Assembly: GCF_964204645.1 (NCBI RefSeq) | Contig: NC_134032.1 | Coordinates: forward strand, 5,701,175-5,765,174 | DNA length: 64,000 nt | Source of the DNA: Tubulanus polymorphus | Lineage: Eukaryota > Nemertea > Palaeonemertea > Tubulaniformes > Tubulanidae | Direction: 5' to 3' | Part shown: one piece after another, positions 13,401-28,400 of the stretch | How positions within the stretch are numbered: the stretch's first letter is position 1 | Layout of the letters: the number at the start of each line of letters is the position of its first letter | Notes under the pieces: model-generated | Seen by the model: only the letters and a program-made list of their open reading frames with translations | What the model was told of the DNA's origin: nothing | Database searches by the model: none | Made by a program: the position numbers and the translations under genes

Positions 13401-16400
13401 TCGTGGCTCCTATCTATATTCGTGTTCGCTTCTCTTCACCTGAAGTCACTCGAGTTAGTCACGTTTTTTCTTTCAGTTGTAAATGTCTCTATGCAAAATC
13501 ATTTCAGCACAATCCCATAAGTAATCTAGCAATTATCAACATGATGATAGATTCCGTTAAGACACTACAATATTCAAATAACAACTACCCAAAAGCTTGC
13601 ACCAACTTGGTCCACGTCTACAATAAAACCATTCCGATTCCCATTCCCCGTGTGTAACATTTCATGTAGTGATGTAAGACAACACCAATCTCTTAGCTCT
13701 TTAAAAAGTAATCAGTTCAAAGTTCGATTAATTCTACTACAGAAATACAAAACCACCAAGCCAGCTTTCAGTACAACCATGTCAGCAAGCCCATTTTTAG
13801 AATTTCTTTCTTGTTCATTTTTTAGTTATACCAGGAAGTGGCCTTACCGATGCATCAAATAAAGGTCGGACGTTCAACTGCCGTATGTTGCAAAAATCTC
13901 CTCCAGGTACGTAACCCAGGTATTTTATGCCCCACCTGTCCCGTCCAAGTCTCTTGAGCCCAGTGGCATACAATGAAATTTTCATGGGCTTGCATTCTTG
14001 CAAGCCCATATTGCTATCACACGGATTGATAAATTGCTTGGGGAGTCGATAACTTGGGCTCTGATATTTACACGCATTTAATGCAGTTATAAAATCTAGG
14101 TTTCTTTCGTATATTGGCTTAAACGGTTGTTGTTTTCATTGTTTTATGATTCTGTCCTGTGCTGTTAGCTGAGTGGAGGGCTGAGTGGAGGACTGGGAAC
14201 CAAGAGGTCCCTAGTTCGAAACCGCCTCTGGCGTTGGCTGTCGAGACACATACATGGACTAAGCTCTGCTAACTTAGTCAGGTTGTGAGCCATAACAACC
14301 TATAAAAAGGCCCTGGCCGTCTCTTAAGACCCACTAGGGTTACACTGTAAGTAATTGCAGTCGGGACGTAAAACTCTTCTAAACTTTAATCGTTTTCATT
14401 GTTTTACGATTTTGTTCAATCGTTTTTGTTATTTCAGCAGCACATACCAAACTTGGTTGAGCATGCGTGATCAGGCTTGAAATTGGTATTCATGCGCGGC
14501 ATAGTGCTGCCGACAATTCAATTCATTCTTTATTGACACAATTAAAATTTCACAATAAAACATTTACTTCAACGTTTTTAAAAAATTCTTTTAATTTTCT
14601 TTTACTTTCATTGGGTGCTTGCGTTAGCAGACATTTGAAAAATCTGTATCAACATTTATATTTTTCAGTTTAAATATCTAAAATTTGTAAACCGCTTTTC
14701 TGTAAAATAAATTCTGAATTGAATTGAAGACTGGTTCCCTGTCTCTTCAAAGAGCCAGGGGGCGGTTGTCGGATGATCATAGTGTGTCAATCCTAGTGCT
14801 TAATGTCTTTATTATTTTAAAAAGAAAAATCGTGGCTCCCATCTATTTTCGTGTCCGCTTCTCTTCACCTGTATCCCTCGAGTTAGTCACATTTTTCTTT
14901 CACCTTTAAATTTTTCTATGCAAAATCATTTCAACACAATCCGATCAGTAATCTAGCAATTATCAACATGATGATAGTTTCCGTTAAGACACTACAATAT
15001 TCAAATAACAACTACCCAAAAGCATGCACTAATTTGGTCCACGTCTACAATAAAACGATTCCGATTCCCAGTTCCCATGTGTAACATTATGAAAACGATG
15101 TAGGACAACACGATCTCTTAGCTCTTAAAAAAGTAATCAGTTCCAAAGTTCGATTAATTCTACTACAGAAATACAAAACCACCAAGCAAGCGTTCAGTAC
15201 AATATGTCAGCAAGCCCATTTTTAGGCCAGCCGTAGGCTGAGCCTATTACTATACAAATGGAGCGAATTTAAATGACATGGTTTCCACACAAAAGGCTCT
15301 TTTGCTTGCCAAGTGAGGGCATATTCGAACAAATCACGTATTTAAGCGTAATCCATTCTCGGAATCGTAGCGAGCAGAATTTTGAAATAGGCTCTCATAA
15401 AAATGTTTTCTGCATTTTTCACGAAAATAAAATCGGGAAAATTTCAATTTTTATCAGCCAATCAGGAAGTTGTGTCTTCCCTGTGATTGGTTTATCTAAA
15501 AATATCAGTAGCTGTTCACGTGAATTATCGTGATTTCATTACTGGCGCTTTTGCGCATGACGTCATGTATCAACACGCGACAATACTTCCGCGTTCGCTA
15601 CGTGTTCGCTGATTGGCCCATTTACTGGGAAATTCCACAGAAGCCTAATGTGGTTTGTTACAAGCGCTGTGATTGGCCCGACCCGATTCTGGCACGGCTT
15701 TAGCTTAGTGGGTTCGAATCCCTTGACGGGAGAAGATGATGGATCCTATCGATGCTATCAACAAATAAGTTTCCCGGTTGGGCAGCTGCGGATATCTACC
15801 GAAAGTGTTGCGGTTCGATATTTCGAGGTTTCTTTGAATTTTGGAGTGATATTGAAATCCGGTAAACACCGGCGGTAGATTGTGAAAACCCATTGCTTGA
15901 TATTTGTACTACTTAATCAACGAAAAGCGTCGGGGCCGTGCCAGGAGTTTTCGCAATTCAAGTAGCTCAATAGCCTACTTCTTCGTGTTCGACAATTTTC
16001 ACTCCGCCGATCTCTGACACGGCTCTGTCGCCGTCGGCGCTGTGATTGCACTATTCGTACCACCAAAATTTTTTATTTCTATATCAGGGAGGTCTGGAGA
16101 ATAAAAAAGTCAAAATTTGGATATCACATAGGCCTGATTTCATCGAATAAGTCGACCATGGTCGTTACGTTTCCGTACTTATTACCACCTAAAACCGTTT
16201 GAACAATTTTGTCACAACCAACATTTCGTTTATAGAAATCAGGTGTTCACATGAACCCGCGGTATCGTCTATTGTTTTACTTCCGGGTTTTATTTTAAGA
16301 TTTAAAATCATATTTCAAGATCGATTTCTATGAAATCTTTAGTTGATTTGGTGTTTGGGAGGAATTTTTATTTGCTCTACAGAAAATTCATCCTTGACAA

Positions 16401-19400
16401 TTGCGCAAGGTTCGCAAAAAATTTCTTTTCCCAAATCGAGTGTATGAACTTGATATGCTAATTAGCCATGTGCTCGAATTGCAAATTCAATCAAATTGTA
16501 TTCTGCCAAAAAAAATGTTAAATCCAATTCGCTTTCCGAGAGTTAATGGTATGCTGCATGGAACAAAGTTGTTTTGAGATGGGTCTTGAAGCTATTGAGT
16601 CGAGAGATAACCATCTAGATAGTTCATGAGAGTTCCAAAGTTTTGAAGACGCTTCAAGGTAATGTCTTGATATTTGGTTTATACGTGTATCTACCCTAGA
16701 CACATCTTCAGGCCAAAAACTAGCCCTGTCAGATTCAAGATGGCCGACTGGCAGCCATTGTTGTTCGCCAAAATCAGCACTTTTTACACATTTTAGAAGT
16801 TTTCGAGGGAAATTTTGAAGACACTTTTATCAATAACCTTGATCATTCGTATGTATTTGTATCCCCCAAGGGCCCATCGGCATGAGAAAAATTGGGTCGA
16901 TCGGACTCAAGATGGCCGTCCTGTGACCTTTTTTGTTCCCAAAAATGTTAATTTTGGCCTGAATTCTGAGTCCTGTAGCTTTCTAATGGTGTGCCATTTT
17001 TCATTGCAATTTGTAATGGGTATTCTTTGGAAAAGGATCTTTTATATCCGAGAGGGTATTTTTGACCAGGCAATTATGACGCAATTGGCGGCCATCTTGG
17101 GGTCATCAGTACTCATTCATAGGTGGAAAAAAAGTTTTGCCACATCATTTTGATACTTAAGCATATTTTGCTACCATAATTAATTGGAAAGTTGTAGCTC
17201 ATGACATGTTCTATGATTGAGGTGAGTTTCAAGCTCATTGGTTTTTGTTTATGGCCACCAGGGGGCGTTGAACAATACAATAACTTAGTATTTCTATATT
17301 ACATTCGTACCTATGCATATTTTGCTACCACAATCAATTGGAAAGTTGTAGCTCATGACATGGTCTATGATTAAGGTGAGTTTCAAGCTCATTGGTTTTT
17401 GTATATGGCCACCAGGGGCGTTGAACAATACAATAACTTAGTATTTCTATATTACATTCGCTCCTGCTGTCTGTGTTAAAACACGATTGTACTATGTAAA
17501 TGACATTGAGCAGGGAGTGTATATTGATAAATATAACCCACAGATTACATCATTTATAAAAAGCAAATCTGACAGGCTGGCCATTGTGCCCCTTGGGGCT
17601 CTTGTTACATTATTACTATACAAATGGCATGGTTTCCAGAGTAAAGGCTCTTTGACTGTGCAACTGAGCATATATTCATACAAATCATTCATTATATCCA
17701 TTCTTCATCCCCTATGAAGCTGAATTTTGAAAGAGGGCCTCGTTGAAATCTACATGAGCTATTTCGCGAAAATATTATCGCAAAAGTGTTCACGTGAACC
17801 CGCGGTATCATCTAACGTTTTACTTCCGGGTTTGATTTTAAGATCTGAAATTGTATTTCAATATAGATTTCTGTGAAATCTTAGTTGATTTGTTTTTGGA
17901 AGGAATATTTTTATTTGCACTGCAGAAAATATCATTGACAATTGCGCATAGTCCGGGAAAAATAGCTTTACTCAAATCGGATGGATTACCTTGGTATGCT
18001 AATTAGCCATGCGCTCAAACTGCAAATTCAATCAAATTTTATTCTGCAAAAAAATATCAAATCAAATTCAATTATACTTTATTGAACAAGGTAAAACAGC
18101 AAATCCAAATCAATTTTTTTTTATTGAGCAAATTTTAGGAAATTCAATTCTATTCCGCATTCAAAGCAATAAGACCAAGGCAAACAATTTATCTGAGGTA
18201 TTTGTTCCTGCCAGCTCCAGTCGCTGTCTGTGCTACTTGTGAAAACACGATATTAGCCTGGGATTAGCTAAGTCTATGAGCTGGGAGTGGATTTGGACAA
18301 TTTTAACCCACAGAATGCATCATTTGCCATTTTATGAAAAGCTGACGGGCTAACCATAGTGCCCTCTGGGGCTCTTGTTAGAATTTCTTTCTTGTTACTT
18401 ATTCCAGGGAAGTAAACCGCATATTTTTAGCTTAGAACATCCAACTATTTAGATTCATTGGTTGTGAATTTAGTATTTTAGAATGTATTCGATATTATGC
18501 GGTATTTGATCTTCCATACTTCAGACTGAATGAGTCTCAGCACCTGTGTCTAATTGTAATAATAATAAATGTTTTCCAAGAAATTGGCAATGTTCCAATC
18601 ATTCATTATATCCATTCTTCATCCCCTATGAAGCTGAATTTTGAAAGAGGGCCTCGTTGAAATCTATATGAGCTATTTCGCGAAAATATTATCGCAAAAA
18701 TGTCTGTTTTAAAAAGCCAATCAAAAAGCAAAGACTCTTCTATGATTGGCTTAGCTGTAGAGATCAGCAGGTGTTCACATGAACCCGCGGTATCATCTAA
18801 CGTTTTACCTCCGGGTTTGATTTTAAGATCTGAAATTGTATTTCAATATAGATTTCTGTGAAATCTTAGTTGATTTGTTTTTGGAAGGAATATTTTTATT
18901 TGCACTACAGAAAATATCATTGACAATTGTGCATAGTCCGGGAAAAATAGCTTTTCTCAAATCGAATGGATTACCTTGGTATGCTAATTAGCCATGCGCT
19001 CAAACTGCAAATTCAATCAAATTTTATTCTGCAAAAAATATCAAATCAAATTCAATTATACTTTATTGAACAAGGTAAAACAGCATCATTTGCCATTTTA
19101 TGAAAAGCTGACGGGCTAACCATAGTGCCCCTTGGGGCTCTTGTTAGAATTTCTTTCTTGTTACTTATTCCAGGGAAGTAAACCGCATATTTTTAGCTTA
19201 GAACATCCAACTATTTAGATTCATTGGTTGTGAATTTAGTATTTTAGAATGTATTTGATATTATGCGGTATTTGATCTTCCATACTTACTTCAGACTGAA
19301 TGAGTCTCAGCACCTGTGTCTAATAGTAATAATAATAAATGTTTTCCGAAGAAATTGGCAATGTTCCAATCAGCTGTCAGCGAAGCTGGAAGTGCCACAC

Positions 19401-22400
19401 ATGTTGGCTGTTGCTACAGGATTCCGTTCATAGCGGGCCTTGCAATCGTTGAATTATCAAAGGGGAAATTCAAGCCTCAGCAATGGTTTTCAAAATCGAT
19501 TTCGGGGCTTCAGTTTAAAAAGTGTTGCGAATCTATAGATTTATGATTTTTTTGTAATAATGGGAATCTTGGCAACAGTGTGACGATGTTTAATGGCGAG
19601 ACATATAAATTGTATTGATTTCTTTTCACTGTTGTACGGAAGGTGTCTATTTTGAATCATTAGGGAAGACCCACTACCACAAATATCCATGATAAATCAC
19701 CATGCACTGAGTTGTGTGTGATATCGCAGAGATCGTGTCCATTGACGGATTTTGATAAATTTCTTGGTTCAAGGGGAAACATGTTAGGCTTTTTTAATCA
19801 CTTGGAGCACGGATCCCCTTTGAATTTATCATATCTAACTTTAAAACAAACTTTTTCCTGATATTTCTGTTTTGACATATGACTTATTTATGATCATTTG
19901 AAAGAGTAAGATTTTTCCTCATTGGAATTCAATCCATTCCGATTCCAATTTTCGTTCTTTATTTTTCTGCAGTCCATCAGTGATTTTACATGGAAAATAC
20001 TCAAAGAAGGAAGCTATGATCCCTTCCAATTTAATAGATCCGTGATCTTAGAAATCAATATATTTTATATAAGATTGTAAATTTTATTTTCTCCTTCAAC
20101 CTTTCATTTATGCTGGTATATGATATATGCTGGTGAAATCAGTAGGCCTACTCCAACCAATTTAAAGGGCCTTTGTACAGGCATTTGGTCACTGGCTCGA
20201 AAAAATTGCAAATTTCTTAAAAAGTTGCTGCAGTTGGCAGTGAATTTTACATGAGATAGTCAGTTAATGGCAATGAAATTCACTCTTCTCGCCTGATTTT
20301 CCTGTAAGAAGTGCTTACTTAGGTTTGAAAAATGTGTATTTAAGTGCTTATATTAAGTGCTCCTATAGCCTTACAACTATGAACCCTGTTTTGGCCTTTA
20401 GTCAAAGTCGGTCGAGACCCTGCTGTTTTACTAAAAACCTGAGAGCTAAAATGATTAATGATAACACTGTGTATATGAAATTGAGGGTCTTGCAAGGAAA
20501 AATTTTGATTTTGATGATTCAAGTAACCTTATATCATACTGAAAGTGATATTCATGTTTGACGTTTTTATTATGTGGTGGGGCATACTTTATTCACTTCA
20601 TCATCTTTCCCTGGGTCTGTTAGTCTGTCCATCTGTCCGCAGTGGTTTCCGTCCCCTCGCACCTTAACCTTTTGATAGATTTGATAGATCCTGAAATTCA
20701 AAGCTTGTGTTGTACTAAATGAGGTTAGTAACTGATTAGATTTTGGGCACTGTAGGTCCTATGTCAAGGTCACAGGAAGCCATTCTTAATTCACGTTTTC
20801 AGGCTCTTATCATAAGTGGTTTAAGATGACTTGATGTATTGGCCCACTCCGCGCTGTTGCGCCACCGCGCGGGATTTATGTGAAGCATCAGAAACAAACA
20901 TGGCCACCTTTTGAATTTTCACAGGCATAACATAACTAGATGATGTGATATGGCAATGTTAATAAACGATAATACCGCAATGAAGCTAGTCACGAACTGT
21001 CCCGATTGAGTGTACAGCGGCCAAAAACATTAGCGTAGTTACATTATTTGCTGTGAATTGCTGGCGAAACATAAAGCCTTAATGGCCGTTTACAAAAACA
21101 TTATAGCAATCGCATTTGAAAGATAATAATGATTTACAACTTAAGTTAGAATAATGGCCATTTTTAAAATTATATTACTAATTTATAGTCAATGCGGAAC
21201 GTTTGGTTTTGGAACAGTAATGAGGGGTGGTAGGTAGTCATTCAATTCAAGTCATCACATGTTACTTCCGTGTTGTTGAAAATCTTCTGAGAATGACGCA
21301 ACATTGGAACTGGCAATAAATGCCAATATCAGACATATTTTTTTGTACATATTCATAATTTATCCGCTATAAAGTGCCGACAAACAATTGCATGTTTACG
21401 ATCAGTTTGGCCGTGATAGATGCCTGGGGCGCAATTTTTTTTCATAAGAGAGTTTCCGCCTTATTGTTTGCAGTGCCCATGCTCCCCATTCTGTTTGTCA
21501 ACACAATCCACATGTGTGCACTACACTCGCTGTATCAGCGTTCCCGGCTCTCAACCTACAAACAAAACATTGTCAAATAGTCTAACGGAACCCGCCAACC
21601 TGGGCACCTTTTTTATGATTTTATATCTACATGATTAAATCAATTTCCACGTATGTCATTCATATATTTCAACTCATAAACTTTGGGAGGATTTGATTAA
21701 AAGAAATAGTCGTAAAGCCTTCAAATGAGCTGAAATGCGATCGGCCGCCCCGCTCGTGCTTGTAATGGAAAATTAGTATCTTGTACGATGATGACTGATC
21801 GAAAATAAAAGATGAAATCTAAATCATTTGATTCTTTCAAAGAAATGCGTTGGAAAATGTGGTTTGGAAATAAACTGAATTTTTTATTACCTTGTTTCAC
21901 ATATTGCCTCTCCCTGGGCTACACTAACTATGATCGTTGTGATATCTGTGCTGGCCACAAATGCACACAGATCACACTACACTACCCTATCAACACCCGA
22001 CTACCCTCGGCTTAGATATAACCATCCTATTATCTAGTGTGTTTCTTCGTGGGTGGAATTTTATGGATGGGTTAAATCCTAGAAACCACGAGGAACTGAT
22101 TATATTTCAGAGGGTCAAAGGTCAAGGTCACTGTTGCCGTTTTGTATTTTTAATTTCCGGGCTCTTAACTCATAAAGAGTTATCCTAGAGACTATGGGTA
22201 AAGGTCCCAGCACACGAAAGTTCAACACATTTAGCACAGAATATAGGGCCCCGCACACGAGCCGAAAACTGCACTTAGCATAGGGAGCTGTGGCAAGCAC
22301 GTATGCATTATACAACCATATTTATTGCATATCTGTACCATTAACTTGCGACTTTTATTGCCCTTATCAAATATATTTGAATATAAAGAAATTTTTGTTC

Positions 22401-25400
22401 ATATTTCATCTAAATCGGGATTGAAAGTCTTGCAAGGGGAAAAATGTGATTTTGATAACTTAAGGTCAAAGGTCAGCTGTTGAGTAAGATGCATGCACAT
22501 TCAGGGATGAAAATCCTCCGCCTATACACATTTAATAGCGCTTCGCGGGAAATCTATATTTAGAATCTGCAATCACGCGCTTCAAAGCATATAGCCTACG
22601 TGCTCAATAAAAGTAGTCATTGTTTTAATTCAGGCATTGTGCACTTGTCTTGAGTGGTATATAGGAAGATTATAGATTGGGGCCCCTCTTGGGACTCAAC
22701 TTTTTATTAATAAGTGCATTTAAATATGAACGAGTTCTAGTGATTTGTATATTGTCGGAGCCATCCATTTCATTTACTCATGACATAAACAATGAACGAT
22801 CCATTTCATTATTGTCTTATTTTGTCATTGGAAAATAGGCCTCAGCTGCACCAAATACTCCTCGAAATTTCAAAACTTACCAAACCCCGACCCCCGCCTC
22901 CCCCTTCTGTAAAAATCACCCTCACATGAACCGAAAACTAAGCATTTGCAAATATCGGCTGCATTTAATTGAGAGCACCATTGAACATCGTATCACAGTG
23001 AAAATGTTGCTATAGAAAACTCAATTGTTATTATTATCAATATTGTTCTAGTTATTAAACAGAACCCATTGAGTTAGATAGTCTTGTTACTGCTATTAAT
23101 AATAATGTTGATTATATTTAGTTATTTGTTGTATTTTAGCTGATAGCAGTGAGGAAGGCGAATCTAATGGTGGTTCGGCAGCAGGAGGAACAGGAACAGG
23201 AGGTGTGTCGGCTACGACTCCTCAGCTACATTCGTCGCAGTACGAATTGATGCAGATATCCGCCGTTCTACAACCGTATCCAGTAGACAGAGACTGCGAG
23301 TCACACGATGATACGTTCATAGGTAATTTCTCCTACGGCATCATCACTATACACAAGCTGCATCCATAGATCCCCCATGATATCCTTTTGTTCAACCTCA
23401 ATCTCCCGATGACATCATCAAATAAATCATAATACATGCTTTTCTATTAAGACGGATGCCTACATATATCCCCTATGACATCATCACTCCCTTTTTTAGG
23501 ATCAACTATGTTGATCTTTATAGAATGGTCCTGAGAGTAACTTTGTATTAGCTCTAGGCGGCACAAATTATGTATTATGTATTGTGTATTGTAGAGAATC
23601 AGTCGTGTTTAGTATGTATCGCTCGTCGTCTGCCGATCACAGAAAAATCAAACATGCTCGGAATCGATCAGTTCACTACAAAACAGGATCTCACTGGAAA
23701 AATAGTGGCTTGTGATACCAGGTAACCCTCACAGTAAACTCCCCTTACAGGATCCCCTTACCCTCGAATGTGAAACTGTCGGAAACACTTTGAGTACTGT
23801 TACTGCAGATACTGTGTAGAACCCTTACAGTACTCCCCTTAACTGCCGTTAGCCTAGGATAACCCTAACTGTCAGTACCCTGACTGTACCTTTATTACTG
23901 ATGCCCTAGCAGTACCCTTTCTGCTATGATCACCCTTAATGAGAGTCCTTACTGCTGATACCACTCTCACAGTACACTAATGGCCAGTACCCCTGTTGCT
24001 AGTACCCTTACTGCTATTACCCTTAACCCTTTCAGTGCGTCTACACCGCAGTGCGGCGTATGAATCAGTGATGGCTTTTGCTTGTACACTGCTCTGCGGT
24101 GTATTGATGTAATTAGTAATTAGTTTTTATCTCTATTGAAAGATGGCAGCACCAGTCAAACATAGTGAAATATTAGTAACTAACGATACACTGCACCGTG
24201 GTGTAGACGCACTATAGTAGTATTCCCGTTATTCAACACACTAGGGTGGAATTTTTCAAAATTTTCATTTCAAAATAATCTCCAGCGCTATAGGGTATTG
24301 ATTAGTCAGCACTAAAAGGGTTAACTTGCTGTAGGCGACTAGTCGACATCCTGACCTATCTCGTATTTAAAGTTTGTTTTTATGTCACAAGCGCCTTGCA
24401 GCGCATTGAGTCGATGTTCTTAACGCATAGCAACTGCCGATACTCGAGAATCCAAACCCGGAAGTAATTTCTCATTTTGATATTTTGAAGAATTTTGAAA
24501 TGTGGTAAATTTGACATTTTGATGAAGATTCAAATACTTAGACTGTAATAGAAGCATAATAAAGGTTTTAACGATAGATAGTAATCAGTAATCTACAGTA
24601 TCTTTATTTATGAATATCGACGATGTAACACAAAACTGTGAGTATTCTGACTTTCTATGGGGTCTTTTTGCGCTGGACCCCCAAAATTGACCCCACCTGT
24701 GGACCCCCTCTTCAAGTTTAATCTTTCAGCACTATATGGTGGCTATGATTATAAACTACTGCTTTGTAAAGTTTCGAAGCCCTATACACAATAGTTATGA
24801 GTTATGAGGATTTAATGAGATAATTTCATTGGGGTTAATTTAAGTACTCTCACTGCTACTACCACTCTGAGAGGACCCTTACTGCTGATACGCTGACAGA
24901 GCCCTTACTACTGGTACGCTGAACCCTTCCCAGTAAACTGAGCACTTGTCTAATCTGTTAATTTGCTTATGTGTTTTTATAGCGGGGTCTCCAATCATTA
25001 CAAGTATCCAAATTTCATCGATCAGAATATTCTAGAATTCTGTCACGTCAATGACAACCAATTACTCACTAAACATCATCAGGAAGGTATGTTCTACGTT
25101 TAAAAACTCCCCCTCTACTTTTAATCCCTCATGTGCTCATGTATGTATTAAATGTTTTGTAGTATTAAAGAACGGGTCGAATACTAGCGGAATTTATCGG
25201 TTCAAACTGCAGGGAAATCGTTTTGTTTTCGTACAAACGAAAAGTAAATTGTTCAATAATCAAATGACGAGTGAACCGGAGTTCATCATGTCGACTCATT
25301 CTATCATCAGGTACGTTACAATTCCAATGGAAAGTATAGAATCCCACGCTAAGAATGAGAATTCGAAATGTTTCTTCGGGCTGATGATTATTCAACGTTT

Positions 25401-28400
25401 TGATTACATCCCAATGACCATCTTCAGGAATACTGAATTTATATTGTCTATGTTATAAAAATTTCACCTGAAAAGAAAGTCCGAAATGTTTCCTTGAACT
25501 AGTAGTTTATTTGACATTTTGACCATATCCTAATAGTTATCTCCAGACGAACTGGGGTTATGAAATATAATCCAGAAAAAATAGACTTATTGAGTAATGA
25601 GATGATCATTGATGAATCACTGACCCTGTTGTAAAGCTAATGAATTGAAAATGAAAAATTGATTCTAGAATATTTCATTGAGTTAATAATTATTCAGTGT
25701 TTTGATTCTATCTTATAACTCATCTTAAACTAATTTATATTTCAACTTAATTTGAGGGGAAATCGTGTCAAAATTATGGTTGTAGGTATGGAAACATAGG
25801 AAACATATTTTAAACTTCAAATTATGGAGTCATTTTTGTCTGCAAGCCCAATCAAAGAGGACTTTTTGACAATCGTTTGATAGATTGTTTATGGTTAAAA
25901 ATAAATCTTTTAGTTCAGCTGTTGATCTGGCCTGGACCTATATCCGGTATGCACTATTAAAACTGAATAAGCGCGGCCCCCGGATGTCCTCTCAAGCAAT
26001 GTTGAAATAGACAATAGCGTGTGTTTTTATGATTTTTCGATTTTAATGAATATTGATTTTCAAATAAAACGTTATTTTCAGGGAATGCGATAACGATTTA
26101 GAATTGAAAGGTTCAGCGTCGACAAGTTTAATGAAATCGATCATCTACCGGTCGCAACATCGGCAGCAGCCGCGACAAACCCCGTCAACGTCGGCGTGTC
26201 CGCCCGGCAATGGATTACTGCCTAATACTATAGGTGGCGCCAGTATCAGTGCGTCTGCTACTTTGAAACTGGGTAAAGACGATTTGAATATCAACGATGT
26301 TTTGGATATGTTGCCGAAGTCGAGTTCCAGTGGTTGTTGGGACACGTTTTTATCTGGTGAGATGTTCGGCTTGACAAAGGCTACCTCTAGCGGCGGTTCA
26401 TCTGCGATTACAACGAATGCAATGCCATCGGCAGCTGCGCTTTCACAGATGACCTGGTCGAATCAGTTGCTGAAGGGTCAACAGTCAATCGGTCGTAACG
26501 CATCATCAACTGTCAGTCAACATCGACCACTCGCGTTAAATATACAAGGTCGGGGTTCAATCAGTCCCGGGTTTCAAAACCAGCGCAGCCCCGGGTACGT
26601 GTCCGCCGGGCAGCACAGCCCGGCGTATTCACCAAGTCCAAGCGTGGCGGCGCGTAGTCCAGGGGGTTGCGCTTCAACCGGTCCGCAACGCAGTCCAGCA
26701 GCATTCAATCAACCACAGTGGAGTCCGGGATTTGCGACAAACCAACGTAGTCCGGCCTCTGCAATGGGTCAAGGTCAAATGAGGAATATGGTATATCAGC
26801 AGCAGACGTCAAACCCGACTTCGACGACTCAAATAATTCCTCAAATTCCCCGTGAGTAAAAAACACGTTGTTTTCAGAGTCTTTTTGTAACCGCTTTTGA
26901 AGATAAAGTGTAGCCTAAAATAGCTTTTGTTTTTATGATCGATGATGTTACATGATTACATAATAATCTTAAGAAATTTTAGCTGCAATGAGTGATGGAT
27001 TACTGAAATATAAATGATTGAAAGTGTAAATTTGAAGGAGTTTTCATGTCGGGTAGTTCATTTGACACCCATGTGATGATGGTATAATAGGGGCTACATG
27101 CTGAATTCAAGCCAGCGCGAACTTCTAGCTTCTTATTGATATTCATGGTACTCATAGTTTCAGTTATCCCCGTCTATCTTCTATTTCCTGCTTTTTGCAC
27201 ATAGTACATATATCAGTATGGAGTAAAAGTCTCTGAGAGGCATGGGAAACTCTCCTGACTTATTATATTTAAATGATGACAGTTATGAAAATGATGATAA
27301 AACCAATACTTAACCCTTTCACTGAGAGCGCGACTGTTTATACCGTAATTTGCAGAAAAATCTATATTTTTCAAATTTTTCTATACTGATAATTTATGTT
27401 TTTATCGAAGATCATGGTATTTTATCATGAAAATCAGTGCAATTTTCGTCAAAAAGCCTTCACATAGCCCATGGGGCGGGATTGAGTGGGGGAGGGGCTG
27501 GAGTCTCGCATGCGTGTATTCACTGCTTGTGTGTACGTTAACGCTAATGGTCGATAGGTGAATGACGTTTCACAAACGTCATAGGAACAACACGTATCAC
27601 TCAAATGATATTTCCAAACCGTCATGCGTAGCGAAAGGGTTAATCATGAATTCAATGAGTGCATGAAGAAGGAACAAACCAATAAAACATGCACTGATGT
27701 GGTAATGTGTATACAGTGCACATTGTATTCACTGTGTAGCCCGTATGACATCACACGCATAGCAAATATCAGTAGGCGCTCAAAAATTCGGGAACCTGTT
27801 TTTTATTTTTCAAACCCATATATTTATTCAAGTTCAGTGTTTTTCGAAGAAATCACATTTTCTCATGGTATATGGTTTAGTTATCTATTGAATGAGATCA
27901 TAAGCATTTTGACGAGTAGGCTGCACTTAATCTTTAAGGGCAAACTTCGGTTTTCCTCTATTACTCTTGATGCTTGGCCAGAACTAATAATCGAACACAC
28001 TATAATAATTCAGTCTTCCATATTTAACAGTGTCGGCCATCTTGGAACTAGGTCTGAACTACAGTGACTGTGCTTAATCCGAGATATGCTGCTTTCGGGC
28101 TAAATTACAAACTAATTGACATTCACAAATATTTGACTAACTATGAAAACGGAAATTCGCAAAAAAAACCATGAACAGCCTATCAAGCGGTCTTTTCCTT
28201 GTCAAAAGTGTTTTATCTACAATTGTATTCCTAATTTTTGGAGAAAAATGTCCTTTTTGCCTATTTTTCACTGATTCCTAAATAAATGTCCATGTGCGAT
28301 AAAATGTTTTTGAAATCCATGGTATGATATCGTTGGTATGATTTCTGTACTATCATATAAGAAGTTGATGCCGATACCTTTGGTAGTGCAACATGTTTTC

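Noticed and set aside
13826-13906. Treating the 13.8-kb exon as repeat-derived because it lies between repeats
   Set aside because: Other family B copies lack these bases, and the translation matches SRC PAS-A with correct phases.
19981-20085. Possible exon after TTTTTCTGCAG at 19980
   Set aside because: The reading gives no SRC similarity, and the neighbouring exons already join in phase without it.
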